Below are positions 1 through 9,427 of a stretch of DNA of 64,000 bases, in pieces. The notes beneath the pieces are model-generated. The model did not search any database. It saw nothing but the letters and a program-made list of their open reading frames with translations, and was not told where the DNA came from. The position numbers were made by a program, and so were the translations under genes. The number at the start of each line of letters is the position of its first letter. The first letter of the stretch is position 1. Location: assembly GCA_005790545.1 (NCBI GenBank), contig SXUL01000086.1, positions 1 through 64,000 of the forward strand, written 5' to 3'. This DNA comes from Planctomycetia bacterium (lineage in GTDB: Bacteria; Planctomycetota; GCA-002687715).

Positions 1-500
1 GCATTCCGGTGCACATGATCGAGACCATGAGCAAGCTGCGCAATGTGCAGAAGCGCCTCCTGCAGCACATGGGCCGCGAGCCCACGGTGGAGGAAATCGC
101 GGGCGAATCGGGCATCGCGGTGGATGAAGTCCGACGCGTCACGCGGATTTCGAAGCATCCCATCAGTCTCGACCGGCCCATCGGCGAGAGCGACGATTCG
201 TACTTCGGTGATTTCATCGAGGATCGCGCGGCGGAATCGCCGGTGATCACGGCGACGCACCGCATGTTGAAGGACAAGATCGAGGAGGTCCTGCAATCCC
301 TCAACTACCGCGAGCGCGAGATCATCAAACTGCGCTACGGCATCGGGGACGGCTACACCTACACCCTCGAAGAGGTAGGCCGCATCTTCAAGGTGACGCG
401 CGAGCGCGTCCGTCAGATTGAGGCCAAGGCGGTGGCGAAGCTCCAGAATCCGCGTCGAGCACGGCAGCTCGAGGGTTTCATCGAGGAGCCGGGCTCCTGA
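1..500 (+). CDS. rpoD: Primary RNA polymerase sigma factor RpoD, 3' part (regions 3-4)
   Basis: The 5' end of this gene lies outside the window; the frame is open from base 3 and begins inside the region 2.4/3.0 boundary (IPVHMIET). What remains is region 3 (KRLLQHMGREPTVEEIA) and a complete region 4. Region 4 includes the helix-turn-helix that contacts the -35 element, with LRYGIGDG, TLEEVGRIF and VTRERVRQIEAKAVAKL. This wording is characteristic of group 1 (housekeeping) sigma-70 factors rather than of stress or ECF sigmas. The protein ends shortly after region 4, as expected. A zinc-ribbon coiled-coil protein follows 26 bases later on the same strand and may be cotranscribed. The only oddity is truncation by the window edge. 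Confidence 0.93.
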   Translation, partial: IPVHMIETMSKLRNVQKRLLQHMGREPTVEEIAGESGIAVDEVRRVTRISKHPISLDRPIGESDDSYFGDFIEDRAAESPVITATHRMLKDKIEEVLQSLNYREREIIKLRYGIGDGYTYTLEEVGRIFKVTRERVRQIEAKAVAKLQNPRRARQLEGFIEEPGS

Positions 501-526
501 GCATTCACGCGACGGAACTCGGTGCC

Positions 527-1207
527 TTGCGCCAACTCGCAGAGCTGGATCGCACCGCGGCAAAGCTCGCGCGCGCGGCGGAAGCACGTGCGAAGGAGCT
601 CAAGGCGGAAGATGCAGCCTTGGGCGTGCTCCGTGCGGAGCTGGACACCTTCACCCAGCAGCTCAAGTTGCTGCAGGCGCGTTTGCATACGCGCGAACTG
701 GAACTGAAGACGGTCGAGCAGCAGATCGCACGCAACGAAGATCAGAAACTGCAGTTGAAGTCCAAGGCGGACATGGACCGCATGGACGGCCAGATCGCCG
801 GGCGTCGCATCGAAGCTTCGGCCATTGAAAGCGCGATTCTCGAAAGCATGGAACTGGCCGAACGTGTGGAGAAGGAACTGAACGGGCGCCGCAGCGTGCT
901 TTCCGAACGGGAGGCCCGCTTGGGTGTGCGGCGCGAGAAGGCCGCCACGGAAGCGGCGGAAGCGGCTGCGGTGCTGGCGAGGTTGCCTGCAGAGCGTGCG
1001 GATGTGTCCAACCGTGTGAGCGCCCAAGTGCGCATGGCCTATGAATCCGCACGCCAGACTGCCGGCGATCACGGGCTCTCTGCCCTTGGAGGCGAGGGAT
1101 TCTGCTCAGCCTGTGGCACGCGGCTCACGCCTCAACTGCAATCAGGGGCGCGCGCGGGAAAGCTCCCTCCGTGTCCCGGTTGTGCGCGTCTCCTCGCGGC
1201 GGAGTGA
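527..1207 (+). CDS. Coiled-coil protein with C-terminal C4 zinc ribbon (CT398-like)
   Basis: A 226-residue protein of the CT398-like zinc-ribbon family. Residues 1-170 are an almost uninterrupted charged coiled coil (many E, R, K, A and L heptads). The C-terminus has two CxxC pairs, CSACG and CPGCA, which should bind one zinc ion. Proteins of this family are soluble hairpin-like coiled coils; a nucleic-acid or secretion-adaptor role has been proposed for homologues, but the function here is unknown. No ATG is available: TTG at 527 is the start given in the ORF track, and translation could begin slightly upstream because the frame is open into the rpoD stop. It sits between rpoD and a CapK-like gene on the same strand. 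The family call is fairly secure; the role is not. Confidence 0.7.
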   Translation: MRQLAELDRTAAKLARAAEARAKELKAEDAALGVLRAELDTFTQQLKLLQARLHTRELELKTVEQQIARNEDQKLQLKSKADMDRMDGQIAGRRIEASAIESAILESMELAERVEKELNGRRSVLSEREARLGVRREKAATEAAEAAAVLARLPAERADVSNRVSAQVRMAYESARQTAGDHGLSALGGEGFCSACGTRLTPQLQSGARAGKLPPCPGCARLLAAE

Positions 1208-1234
1208 TGCAGCGGGGATAAACTCCCGCGAGCC

Positions 1235-2581
1235 ATGCTGCCCCGCGCTCTGGTGCGTCGCGTCATCCATCCGCTGCACGAAGTGCTGCGCGGGCGTCCG
1301 ACGAATCGCTTCCTCCGCCTGTACGCAGCTCATGACCGTCTGAGCACGGCAGAGTTGCAGGTGCGACATGATGAGCTCCTCGTCGCGTTGCTCCAACATG
1401 CGGCCGCGCGCGTGCCGTACTACCGCGAACGGGTTGCGGAGATTCGAGCGGCGTCGGACCTCGCGCGGTTTCCCGTTCTCGACAAGTCCGCGGTACGTGC
1501 GGCGGGCGATGGATTGAAAGCGACCGGATTCCGTGGAGCGCTCATCCCTTTGGCGACGGGCGGCAGCAGCGGCGAACCCTTGCGTTTTTTCAGCGATCAG
1601 CAGCGTGAGGCCAGCCAGCTCGCGGCCAAGGCGCGCGGGCGTGCGTGGTTTGGTGTGCATCCCGGGATGCGCGAAACGGATCTTTGGGGTTCTCCCATCG
1701 AGGCCGCTGCGTACAGCGGGCTGCGCCGTTGTGCCGCGTGGGCACTTGGTTGGCGGCTCCTTCCGGCGTTTCAGTTGAACGCACAAACCATGGCTGGCTT
1801 CAGGTCCGTCCTCGGTGGGGGCAGGACGGACCTTCTCTACGGCTACGCATCCGCCCTTGCGCGATACGCACGCTTTCTCGCCGAGCGGAATGAGCGCTTC
1901 GCACCTGGTGAACTGAAATTGGTGGTCTCGACCGCAGAGGTCTTGTTGCCCGCAGATCGTGCCGTCATCGAAGAGCGGCTCGCGGCTCCGCTCGCGAATG
2001 AGTTTGGATGCCGGGATGGCGGTCTCATTGCTCACGGCTGCCCGCGCGGAACCCTGCATCTCATGCACGATGCCGTGCATGTCGAATTGCTCGATGACGC
2101 AGGGTGCCCGGTGCCGTACGGCAGCGAAGGCGAGGTGGTGGTCACCAATCTCCATGCGCGCGGGTATCCGCTCATTCGGTATCGCACGGGTGACCGGGCC
2201 GCGTTTGGTTCCCCTTGCAACTGCGGTCTGCCGCATCCGGTCCTGGCCTCGGTGGCGGGGAGAATGACAGACAGTGTGCGCAAGCGGGACGGCACGCGTG
2301 TGCACGGGCTCGCGCTCATCTACATGCTGCGCGATGTCCCGGGAGTGCAGCGATTCCGTTGCATTCAGCGTGCTGATCTGTCTCTTGACGTGGCGGTGGA
2401 AGTGGGGCCTGGCTGCGCGCGCGAGGATGTACAGGCCCGCCTTGCCGGGGGAGTCGCGCAGGTTCTGGGGCCGGAACTCCCGCTGCGCGTCGCGTTCGTG
2501 AACGGATTCGAGCCCCTGCCCTCTGGGAAGCATCGGTACATCGTCTGCGAGGCAGTGGACGATGCCCCAGTGCGCTCCTGA
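1235..2581 (+). CDS. CapK/PaaK-like adenylate-forming enzyme
   Basis: A 448-residue member of the phenylacetate-CoA ligase (PaaK)/CapK branch of adenylate-forming enzymes. The phosphate-binding loop is LATGGSSGEPL. Further family marks are VSTAEVLLP, EFGCRDGG (where PaaK relatives have the YGxTE-like substrate site), NLHARGYPLIRYRTGD, and the hinge-like VAGRMTDSV before the small C-terminal domain. These enzymes activate a carboxylic acid as the acyl-AMP. The CapK subgroup is usually encoded in capsule or exopolysaccharide loci, which fits the glycosyltransferases and O-antigen ligase nearby, but the substrate cannot be read from sequence. A box TAAACT ends only 10 bases before the ATG, so the transcript could be nearly leaderless. 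The stop codon abuts the rnpB terminator on the other strand. Confidence 0.75.
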   Translation: MLPRALVRRVIHPLHEVLRGRPTNRFLRLYAAHDRLSTAELQVRHDELLVALLQHAAARVPYYRERVAEIRAASDLARFPVLDKSAVRAAGDGLKATGFRGALIPLATGGSSGEPLRFFSDQQREASQLAAKARGRAWFGVHPGMRETDLWGSPIEAAAYSGLRRCAAWALGWRLLPAFQLNAQTMAGFRSVLGGGRTDLLYGYASALARYARFLAERNERFAPGELKLVVSTAEVLLPADRAVIEERLAAPLANEFGCRDGGLIAHGCPRGTLHLMHDAVHVELLDDAGCPVPYGSEGEVVVTNLHARGYPLIRYRTGDRAAFGSPCNCGLPHPVLASVAGRMTDSVRKRDGTRVHGLALIYMLRDVPGVQRFRCIQRADLSLDVAVEVGPGCAREDVQARLAGGVAQVLGPELPLRVAFVNGFEPLPSGKHRYIVCEAVDDAPVRS

Positions 2582-2621
2582 GAAAAGGACGCGGGGCCCG
2601 AGGGTTGACCTCGAGCCCCGC
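2582..2621 (-). terminator. Intrinsic terminator of rnpB
   Basis: Read on the minus strand, a 13-bp stem (GCGGGGCTCGAGG / CCTCGGGCCCCGC, one G-U pair) closes a 5-base loop. It is followed by GTCCTTTTCT, a short U-rich tract. It begins two bases past the P1 helix of RNase P RNA, so it ends that transcript. It also lies directly behind the convergent CapK-like gene, but on the plus strand it lacks a T tract. Confidence 0.8.
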
Positions 2622-2623
2622 GG

Positions 2624-3009
2624 GGGGTGACACATAAGCCGGGTTCTGTGCGGCCCCTCGCGGGACCGCGGCGATCATGCATCTAGGCCGCACGTTGCCG
2701 TGCAGCTCAAACGGCCTACCCGCTGGTCGACTGGCGCGGACCGCGCCACCCCCGCTGTTGGCGGGAATTCCAGCTTATTTGGCCTTTCTCCAGGTGGGGT
2801 TTGCCGTGCCCGCTTCGTCACCGGAGCGGCGGTGGGCTCTTACCCCAGCGTTTCTCCCGTGCCTGAGCCGCGCGAACGCGGCCATCGGCGGTCTGGTCTC
2901 TGTGGCACTTTCCCGGGCCTTGCGGCCGGTTGGCGTTACCCACCACCTCGTCCTGTGGAGCCCGGACTTTCCTCGGCGGATTGCTCCGACGCGATCACCC
3001 GGTCACCCC
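2624..3009 (-). ncRNA. rnpB: RNase P RNA (bacterial type A)
   Basis: This is the catalytic RNA of ribonuclease P, which removes 5' leaders from tRNA precursors. On the minus strand the universally conserved 5' element GAGGAAAGTCCGGGCTCC is present, followed by ACAGGACGAGGTGGTGGGTAACGCC-type sequence. The central GGCAAACCCCACCTGGAG and CCAAATAAG stretch follows, and the conserved 3' element ACAGAACCCGGCTTA closes P4. The ends were set by the P1 helix: GGGGTGAC at the 5' end pairs with GTCACCCC at the 3' end, giving about 386 nt, normal for type A. The 176-residue ORF on the plus strand across this interval is an artefact. A strong terminator follows immediately. Confidence 0.95.
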
Positions 3010-3018
3010 GGCACGCCG

Positions 3019-3024
3019 ATGCTA
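3019..3024 (-). promoter_or_regulatory. Possible extended -10 box for rnpB
   Basis: On the minus strand TGCTAGCAT forms a TGn-extended -10 (TAGCAT) about 8-10 bases before the predicted 5' end of RNase P RNA, the correct distance for a start site. No convincing -35 hexamer is visible upstream. The placement, rather than the hexamer, is the main support. Confidence 0.33.
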
Positions 3025-3206
3025 GCAGCCCGTCTCACGGCCGCAGGTGACCAGCGCACTCGTCGGCACCTGAGTTGGAGCGGCATCGAAAAACCCGCAA
3101 CCCTGAAAGGTCCTCTAGCGGAAGTGGGGCTGGTCACTGCAAGATGTTGCCCATCCGCGGGATCCGCCGATCTTGCGAGATTTCTTCACTGGTTCCCCGC
3201 CCTGTG

Positions 3207-6200
3207 ATGCGAACACTCATTCCGATGTTGTTGATGCTGGCTGCGGCTGCAGGGGCGCAGTCTGTCTCCTTTCCAGTGCCAACGGCTCCACCTCCGCGAC
3301 CGCGGCTCCTGTTTCCAGCGACGGGACTGGCCGTGGTTCAACAACGTATCGCGACACCGGGCTCGCGTGCGGCGCTGGCCTTCGCGCAGCTCAGCACTTC
3401 GTACGCGTTTCAGTGCGGAACGTCGAGCGGACTTTGTCCTGGTGGTTCGCAGGAGTCGTGGCGTGTCTACCGCAGCTTGCGCTTCATGACCGAGCAGGCC
3501 TTCCGCTGGCGTGTGGCCGGTGACGCGGCTGCGGGAACCAGCGCCAAGGCACTGCTCGTCGCGGGCACGTGGAATTGTCTCAACGCGCTCACACCCACCG
3601 GGCAGAACGGTTACGTGAACGGCACCTACCCCGCAGCCATGGGGATCACCTACGACCTCATCCATCCCTTGCTGAGCGTCAGCGAACGCGCGTTGGTGGT
3701 CTCGAAACTCGAGCAGTGGATTGCCGCGTTGCAGCTCGGGAGTTCCGGTGCAGGTCCGCTTTCAGCGTACGGCGGCGCAACGGACAACCACAGCTTTGGC
3801 CTCGCGAGCGGCATTGCTGTTGCCTTGCTCGCTATCTGGGGCGATTCGCAACTGGCGTCGATTCCGGCGAGCATCGCGTCGCGTCTGGATTTCATCCGAG
3901 ACGGTTATCTCGATGCCATCAGCCCGGATGGCAGCATTGACGAGTCCTTCGGTTATGCGTGCTATGGAGCTGAGTACGCGTTGCACGCAATGCTCGCGGG
4001 GTGGCATGCGGGTTTCGGCGACCGCATTGCCGGGACGAACATCTTGAAGACACCGCGTTTCTACGGCATGGCCTTGTGTGGTGATGCGCCGCCGTGGATG
4101 GGGGATTCGTCACCCACGCATCGCGGGTTGCGTTTCGATCCCGTTCTCTATCACACGGTCGATCGTACCAGCGATGCCGAGGGACTGCATGCGTTGCTCC
4201 GGTGGGAACAGAAGCAGCCCATCACGGTGGACGCGAGCACCTTTGCCTACTCGCCATGGATCAGCCTGATCCTGCACTATCCGGAGAATCTCCTTCCCGA
4301 GGCGCCGCTCGTCACCTCCGCGCTTTTTCGCGACAACCTCAACCTGCCATCGGCGACGCTGGGTGCCGGCTGGAACAAGACTCACAACAACGCTGCGCTG
4401 GGCAACGGGGCGCTCGCGTTCCTGCATACAGCACGTCCCGGAGCGCAGGCCTTCGACGTGAGTTACATGATCCGTGATGAGTGGATGAATCATGCCCACG
4501 AAGATGACGGCCACCTCAGCTTCGGTATGGGTGGGAAAATCCACGTCATGGACCGCGGTTATGCGCAGAACGGTGGAGCCTTCCTCGATGCCCAGCACGC
4601 GGATCACAACATCGTCACCGTGCAGGGTGCGGGAGCCTTCGCCAGCGCGAACCACTTTGCTCCGCCCGGAACGGACGGGAGATTCGGCGGTGCGGTGAAG
4701 GCCCGCCTCGTCTCGCGCCAGTCGGGTGTGGACCACGTACGTGGTGACCACGCCGGCATGTGGATGCTCTCCCGCGCGCAGCGCAGCATCTTGCTGGTGA
4801 AGGATGAGAGCGCGCCATTCCTGGTGGTGATGGACGATGTGGCGACCGGGGGGACAGGCAGCGTCGTCTTCGAGGAGCGCTGGAATGCCGCAGGACCGTG
4901 GACCGGACTCGGAACCTTTTCCAGTCCGGCCCTGATGAACGTGGGAGGGTCCACTTTGCGCTCCTTCTGGCTCGGTGACCCCGTGACGCTTGTGCCCGGT
5001 GCGGCCACGCTCACGGCTGCAAGTGCGCTGACTTGCTGGCCACACGTTGTGCGCGGCGGCGCTGCCGCCGGAGAGCGGACCTTCATGAGCGTGCATGCCG
5101 CCGCGGTAGCCACGCAGTTCACCGCGCCGCTGCAGGCTGCGGCTGGTGTCAGCGGTGGAGCGTTCGACATCGGCGGACGGCGGCACAAGATCCTCGGCGC
5201 GCGCAGCGGAGTGACCGCGAGCGACCAGACGGAACAGAGCGACGGGCGCATGCTTTGGGTGCGGCGGATCGGGAATCTGGTCTCGGGATATGCACTGCTT
5301 GAGGGCTCGATGCTCGTGAGTCAGGGCACTCAACTGGTGAATTCCAATCTGCCCATCTCCGTTTCCGTCATGGATGGCCACGTGAGTGTGGAGCATCAAG
5401 GCCCCGCTTCCAGTGCGTTGCTGACGACACTCTTCATCCCCTGGGGCTGGCCCGTGGGAAGCCTGACGGTGAATGGCCAAGCGGCCCAGTTCCACCAGGT
5501 GGGCACCACGCTCGTTATTGGCGGGTTGGCAGGAACACCGGCTCCGTGGGGAAACAGCGATCGATTCTATTCCTTCACCGAAGGCATACTGAGCGACGCC
5601 TTGCCGAGTGCGAATCTCGTGTTCACTTCGGACGGACGTGTCAGTGCCGCGAACGGAACCGCGAGCCTCGATCTCCGCGGCGGCCAGGCTTTCCACGCGG
5701 TTCCTGTGTGGGTGGGCTGTGATGTGCAAGCCACTGGAGCTGTCGGCAGTCTCGCGGGCAGTCTCATCATCGGGACAAGCCCCGGTGCGTCCAATCAGGT
5801 CTTGCTTGAATTGCGCCGGGCGACTGGTGGCATCTCTGCGGTGCTCTCCGCACCCGGGATTCCGCAAGCGAGTGTGCTGGTCCCCGGCGCCGGAGAGCTG
5901 CGGGTTGCGCTCAACTGGTATCCGGTCAACGGACAGATGGCGTTGTTCGACCGCGTGGGGAATCTGCTCGCCGATTTTTCGACCGGCGCGATTACCTCCC
6001 AGCCGTGCTTGGTGCGTTGCAACGTGACCAGCGCAGGCATCATCGACGACGTTTCGTTTTATGAGGGGGCGGGCGCTACTGCTCGCGCCACGGGCCTGTG
6101 TGTCTGGCTGACCCCGCTCGGGCGACTGGGATGGAGTGTCTCTGCCAGCAACTACCTCGGCGGGTTGGGTTACAGCCTCGAAATCAATGGCTGGACCATT

Positions 6201-6413
6201 CCGCCGGAGTTGCTGACGTCGCTCATGGCTGCAGCGCAGTTCCACGAACTGATTGCCACGCCGGGCGGCGGTCAGCCCCCAGCGGGCCTCGAAGAGATCG
6301 CCTACGAATCCAGTTCTCCGATTGTGCCGCTGCTCACGGGGCAACCCTATAACGTGAGTTTTGTGACGGCGGCCGGTGAACTTCTCGCAGCCGGAACCTG
6401 GTATGGACTCTGA
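3207..6413 (+). CDS. Secreted heparinase II/III-like protein
   Basis: A 1068-residue exported protein. I start it at ATG 3207 because it opens with a clean signal peptide (MRTLIPMLLMLAAAAGAQ); the longer ORF runs back towards rnpB. PRLLFPATGLAVVQQRI matches the N-terminal opening of heparinase II/III-type polysaccharide lyases. An alpha-helical toroid region follows (NGTYPAAMGITYDLI, ATDNHSFGLASGI, DGSIDESFGYACYGAEY). The beta-sandwich region carries the family-like segment DEWMNHAHEDDGHLSFG and an aspartate/histidine-rich DAQHADHNI. Such enzymes cleave acidic glycans by beta-elimination, with His/Tyr catalysis and often bound zinc. The last roughly 400 residues (from about 670) are beta-rich and unassigned. 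Its stop is only 9 bases from that of the convergent glycosyltransferase. Substrate unknown; lyase activity is inferred. Confidence 0.68.
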   Translation: MRTLIPMLLMLAAAAGAQSVSFPVPTAPPPRPRLLFPATGLAVVQQRIATPGSRAALAFAQLSTSYAFQCGTSSGLCPGGSQESWRVYRSLRFMTEQAFRWRVAGDAAAGTSAKALLVAGTWNCLNALTPTGQNGYVNGTYPAAMGITYDLIHPLLSVSERALVVSKLEQWIAALQLGSSGAGPLSAYGGATDNHSFGLASGIAVALLAIWGDSQLASIPASIASRLDFIRDGYLDAISPDGSIDESFGYACYGAEYALHAMLAGWHAGFGDRIAGTNILKTPRFYGMALCGDAPPWMGDSSPTHRGLRFDPVLYHTVDRTSDAEGLHALLRWEQKQPITVDASTFAYSPWISLILHYPENLLPEAPLVTSALFRDNLNLPSATLGAGWNKTHNNAALGNGALAFLHTARPGAQAFDVSYMIRDEWMNHAHEDDGHLSFGMGGKIHVMDRGYAQNGGAFLDAQHADHNIVTVQGAGAFASANHFAPPGTDGRFGGAVKARLVSRQSGVDHVRGDHAGMWMLSRAQRSILLVKDESAPFLVVMDDVATGGTGSVVFEERWNAAGPWTGLGTFSSPALMNVGGSTLRSFWLGDPVTLVPGAATLTAASALTCWPHVVRGGAAAGERTFMSVHAAAVATQFTAPLQAAAGVSGGAFDIGGRRHKILGARSGVTASDQTEQSDGRMLWVRRIGNLVSGYALLEGSMLVSQGTQLVNSNLPISVSVMDGHVSVEHQGPASSALLTTLFIPWGWPVGSLTVNGQAAQFHQVGTTLVIGGLAGTPAPWGNSDRFYSFTEGILSDALPSANLVFTSDGRVSAANGTASLDLRGGQAFHAVPVWVGCDVQATGAVGSLAGSLIIGTSPGASNQVLLELRRATGGISAVLSAPGIPQASVLVPGAGELRVALNWYPVNGQMALFDRVGNLLADFSTGAITSQPCLVRCNVTSAGIIDDVSFYEGAGATARATGLCVWLTPLGRLGWSVSASNYLGGLGYSLEINGWTIPPELLTSLMAAAQFHELIATPGGGQPPAGLEEIAYESSSPIVPLLTGQPYNVSFVTAAGELLAAGTWYGL

Positions 6414-6422
6414 GTGGAGCAC

Positions 6423-8534
6423 TCAGCGCGGAGCCGGACCAGTGCGCACGCGCTCCGCGAGGTGTTCGATCAAGGCGTCGCGCGCTGACGGCCCCGCGGC
6501 TTCTCCCGCTTGCGCCAGCAGTACGCGAGCCTCGCTGCCGTCAAGGACATGTGCAGCAAGAGCGCGTTGGACCCAGCGCAGCACTGCGCGCTGATCGCCT
6601 TGCGAGTGATGCTCGGCGACGAGTCTCGCGAGGATCGGAGCCGCGTCGATGCGTGTGTAGTAGTCGTCGCGCAGTGTGAGGAGCCGCGCAGCAGCGCCGT
6701 TGTCTTCCGCGTCGCTCATGGCTGCAACACGTTCAAGGAGCGCGGTCATGTGACTGTGCTGCTGCAGAATCGCCCGCACCGCCACTTTGCGGCGCAGCGG
6801 GTCTTCTGTGTCGAGATCCAGAGCTGCTGCGGGCCAGATGCCGAGATCCACCAGTCGACGCGCGCGCTGCCCGGCCGGTGGCACAGCGCCATCGACGGCT
6901 CTCCATGCGAGGTCGTGGTCGGGGTCCTCGCGGAGAGCAAGGCGCTGCAGCATGTGGCGCGCGGGAGAGGCTTCCAAAGGCGCCCACAGTTCCAGCGCCG
7001 TGCCGTCGGCTGCGGCGAAGCGCGTCAGGGTTCCACAGCCTCTGGCAGTGCCATCGGGATCAAGGAAGGCCTCTTGCACGGCCGCGGCGTGCCGGTGTAC
7101 GGGGAACCTGCTCTGCACGCGCAGCCACAGGCGCCCACGGCGGAGCAGCACGTGCGAAGCATCCAGAAGTCCTGCGGTTCCTTCCGCGCCGGGCGGCGTG
7201 GCGAGGGGAAAACGCCGTGAGGATTCCGGTTCCGGGAGCGCGAGCGGGAGGAGAGGGAAGCGACGCGGATTGGCGTCGGCCAGCATGGCGGCATTGAAAT
7301 CCGTGTCGCGGAGCTCGGGCAAGTGGAACGCGAGCAGGACCCGACTGTCCGGCGCTACGGATGCGGCAACCAGCGCTATGAGCGGCTGCAGGACGGAGGC
7401 GGTTTGCGGCGGCCCCGGGTCATCGCCATGCGGACGCATGGCGATGGGCAGTCCGAGCACCTTCTTCGATTGGACATCGCTCGCAAGAAAACTCGTGCCG
7501 ACCGCGACAGCGAGAGCGGTGAGAGTGAGTGCAAGAAGCATGGCCGCGCGCGCACGCAGTGCGGTGAGCTGCAAGAGACCTTCCACGGCCAAGAGCGCGA
7601 GCAGGGGCAGGATGGGGAGGAGATGCCTCACTTTCTTGGTGGGCACGATGGTGAAAACTGCGAGAGGCAGAAGCACGCCGAGAGCAAGCGTGAGTCCGCG
7701 CCGCGCGTCGCGGCGCAGCCACGCGAGGGTGCCGAGCGTTGCGGCAAGCATGAGGGCGACGCCGCACCACGACCCGGCCAGAGCCTTCGGGTAATGGAGC
7801 CAGCCTTCGCTGCCGGTCACTGTCGAGATATGTCCCGCACCGCCGAGCACGCCGGTCGAGACAAAGCTCGTGATATCGCCGCAATGAGTGATGTACCACG
7901 GGCCTGCCACCACGGCGGCCGTTGCGCTGGCGAGAATCCACATGCGCAGCGGCGCTTGACGCCAGGCTAGTACAAGCGCGGGCAAGGTGAAGATGGGCCA
8001 GGTCCACTTCGCCAGCAGGCCGAGGCCCATGATGGCGCCCAGGCCGAGCATGCGCCGCGCGGTTGCAGGGCGCGTCGTATCCGGGAGAACAAGCCACGTG
8101 GCAAGCACAAGGGGCAGGAGCAGTGTCTCAATGTAGAAAAGATGCTGCACCGAGACCGTGAGCGGAGCGGCAACGGTCAAGGCCAGAGCAGCGAGAGCCG
8201 GAGCGCGTTCCAGGTGGCGTCGAGCGAAGGCGTGCATCAGCCACAGCGTGGCGAGGGCAAGCCCGAGATTCAGCCAGCGCAGGGCGTGGAAGCTCTGACC
8301 CGGGACGAGCGCAGCGAGGGCTGAGTACAGCGGTGGATGTGAAGGGTGAGCCTCCGCGAGCTTGTCACCTCTGAGATGCAGGGCCTGCTCGTAGTACCGG
8401 AACTGGTCGGCGAAGGGGCCGCGCTCATCCAAAGCGAACCAGAGGCCGTGCAGCAAGATCAGCGCGGTTGCGAAGAGGAGAAGCGGGAGCTCTCTCTCAC
8501 GCCATCCAGCGAGCGGCGCCCGCGCATCAGCCAT
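6423..8534 (-). CDS. GT39-type (ArnT/PMT-like) integral-membrane glycosyltransferase
   Basis: A 703-residue polytopic membrane protein. The N-terminal two thirds (to about residue 360) alternate hydrophobic helices with short loops, as in the GT-C fold. The first periplasmic loop carries an acidic residue in FADQFRYYEQAL, and AHPSHPPLYSALAAL resembles the start of PMT/ArnT-like enzymes. These use polyprenyl-phosphate sugars to glycosylate lipids or proteins on the outer face of the inner membrane. The final 300 residues are a soluble helical region without recognised domains. It begins 9 bases after the stop of the TIKI/TraB-like gene and is probably cotranscribed with it; it converges on the heparinase-like gene. 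Donor and acceptor are unknown. Confidence 0.7.
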   Translation of the reverse strand: MADARAPLAGWRERELPLLLFATALILLHGLWFALDERGPFADQFRYYEQALHLRGDKLAEAHPSHPPLYSALAALVPGQSFHALRWLNLGLALATLWLMHAFARRHLERAPALAALALTVAAPLTVSVQHLFYIETLLLPLVLATWLVLPDTTRPATARRMLGLGAIMGLGLLAKWTWPIFTLPALVLAWRQAPLRMWILASATAAVVAGPWYITHCGDITSFVSTGVLGGAGHISTVTGSEGWLHYPKALAGSWCGVALMLAATLGTLAWLRRDARRGLTLALGVLLPLAVFTIVPTKKVRHLLPILPLLALLAVEGLLQLTALRARAAMLLALTLTALAVAVGTSFLASDVQSKKVLGLPIAMRPHGDDPGPPQTASVLQPLIALVAASVAPDSRVLLAFHLPELRDTDFNAAMLADANPRRFPLLPLALPEPESSRRFPLATPPGAEGTAGLLDASHVLLRRGRLWLRVQSRFPVHRHAAAVQEAFLDPDGTARGCGTLTRFAAADGTALELWAPLEASPARHMLQRLALREDPDHDLAWRAVDGAVPPAGQRARRLVDLGIWPAAALDLDTEDPLRRKVAVRAILQQHSHMTALLERVAAMSDAEDNGAAARLLTLRDDYYTRIDAAPILARLVAEHHSQGDQRAVLRWVQRALAAHVLDGSEARVLLAQAGEAAGPSARDALIEHLAERVRTGPAPR

Positions 8535-8543
8535 GCAGAGAGT

Positions 8544-9317
8544 CTAGCGCAGCGAGCGAAAGAGAGGTTCCAGTGCATCAGAACGGAAGAGCAGCACATG
8601 GTGGCCGAGGCGGGTGAGTTCCTCGTGCGCTGATGCGATGTGGCCTGCGCCAAGCAGCAACACAGCTCGCTGGTGTCCGAGGCGCAGCATGGCCGCATGC
8701 AGGTTGGCCGCTGCCGCGCGGCCCCGAGCATCCTTGTGCGAGACGATGTTCGCCACGAGTTGCTGGATGGCTGTGAGTTTCTGGTCTTCAGGCAACCCAT
8801 CCGTCCGCCTGAGACGATTGATGTCGTCGAGTGCACGCACGTCGGCGTCGTAGAGCGTCTTGTCCTCCACGCCGAGCACCGTGAGTTGCGGTATTTCCCA
8901 CTGCACGCGGAGCGGCATGAACATGTTGAGGCTGTCGGGGTCGACGCCGCTTTCGAGGGCCTCTTCGAAGGAGCGGCGTTGCGAACGCGCGAGCTCTTCA
9001 TCGGGCAGCGGGCCCTCGCGATGTTCGGCGCCGAGAAGTGTCCAGCCCTTCAGGGCCATGAAGCGCAGAGCCCGCAGTTGCCACTTGCGGTGCCGCGTCC
9101 AGAGTTGGCCGCCGCCGGTGATGCTGCCATGGGTCTCGTGGAGATCTGGCACCAGAATCACGTCGGATTCTTCCGGCAGGCCTTGGACATCGCCGAGCTT
9201 TCCGAGGCCGGCGGCGAGCGTGTCGCTGCGCGCGGGAAAGACCGTGCTGCAAGCCCAGCAGCACAGGACGAGGAGAAGCGACGCGATGATGTTCGAAAGG
9301 CGCGGCAAGGCGCGCAT
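8544..9317 (-). CDS. TIKI/TraB/ChaN-superfamily-like exported protein
   Basis: A 257-residue protein with an N-terminal hydrophobic segment ending in cysteines (LLLVLCCWACS), so it is exported and possibly lipidated, although the lipobox is poor. VILVPDLHETHG near residue 55, LLGAEHREGPLP, VLGVEDK and the final LLLGAGHIASAHEELTRLGH resemble the metal-site pattern of the TIKI/TraB/ChaN/EreA superfamily (a GExH-like motif and a late GxGH). The first acidic position is D rather than E. Members include metalloproteases and haem-binding proteins, so no reaction is assigned. It precedes the GT39 gene by 9 bases and diverges from the GT4 operon. The family is an inference from short motifs. Confidence 0.45.
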   Translation of the reverse strand: MRALPRLSNIIASLLLVLCCWACSTVFPARSDTLAAGLGKLGDVQGLPEESDVILVPDLHETHGSITGGGQLWTRHRKWQLRALRFMALKGWTLLGAEHREGPLPDEELARSQRRSFEEALESGVDPDSLNMFMPLRVQWEIPQLTVLGVEDKTLYDADVRALDDINRLRRTDGLPEDQKLTAIQQLVANIVSHKDARGRAAAANLHAAMLRLGHQRAVLLLGAGHIASAHEELTRLGHHVLLFRSDALEPLFRSLR

Positions 9318-9427
9318 CTTGCAGGTGTGCCGCGCTCATGGCAAGCGTCTGAACCGGCATCGTCACGGATGTTCGACAGTGGCGAAGAGAGTCCCCGTCC
9401 GCGGTCGATACCATGCGGGGAATGTCC

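Noticed and set aside
1142-2635. 497-residue minus-strand ORF
   Set aside because: Shadow of the CapK-like gene and extends into the rnpB terminator.
2677-3207. 176-residue plus-strand ORF
   Set aside because: Covers the RNase P RNA gene antisense; the RNA has clear conserved elements.
4110-6422. 770-residue minus-strand ORF
   Set aside because: Shadow of the heparinase II/III-like gene, which has a signal peptide and family motifs on the plus strand.
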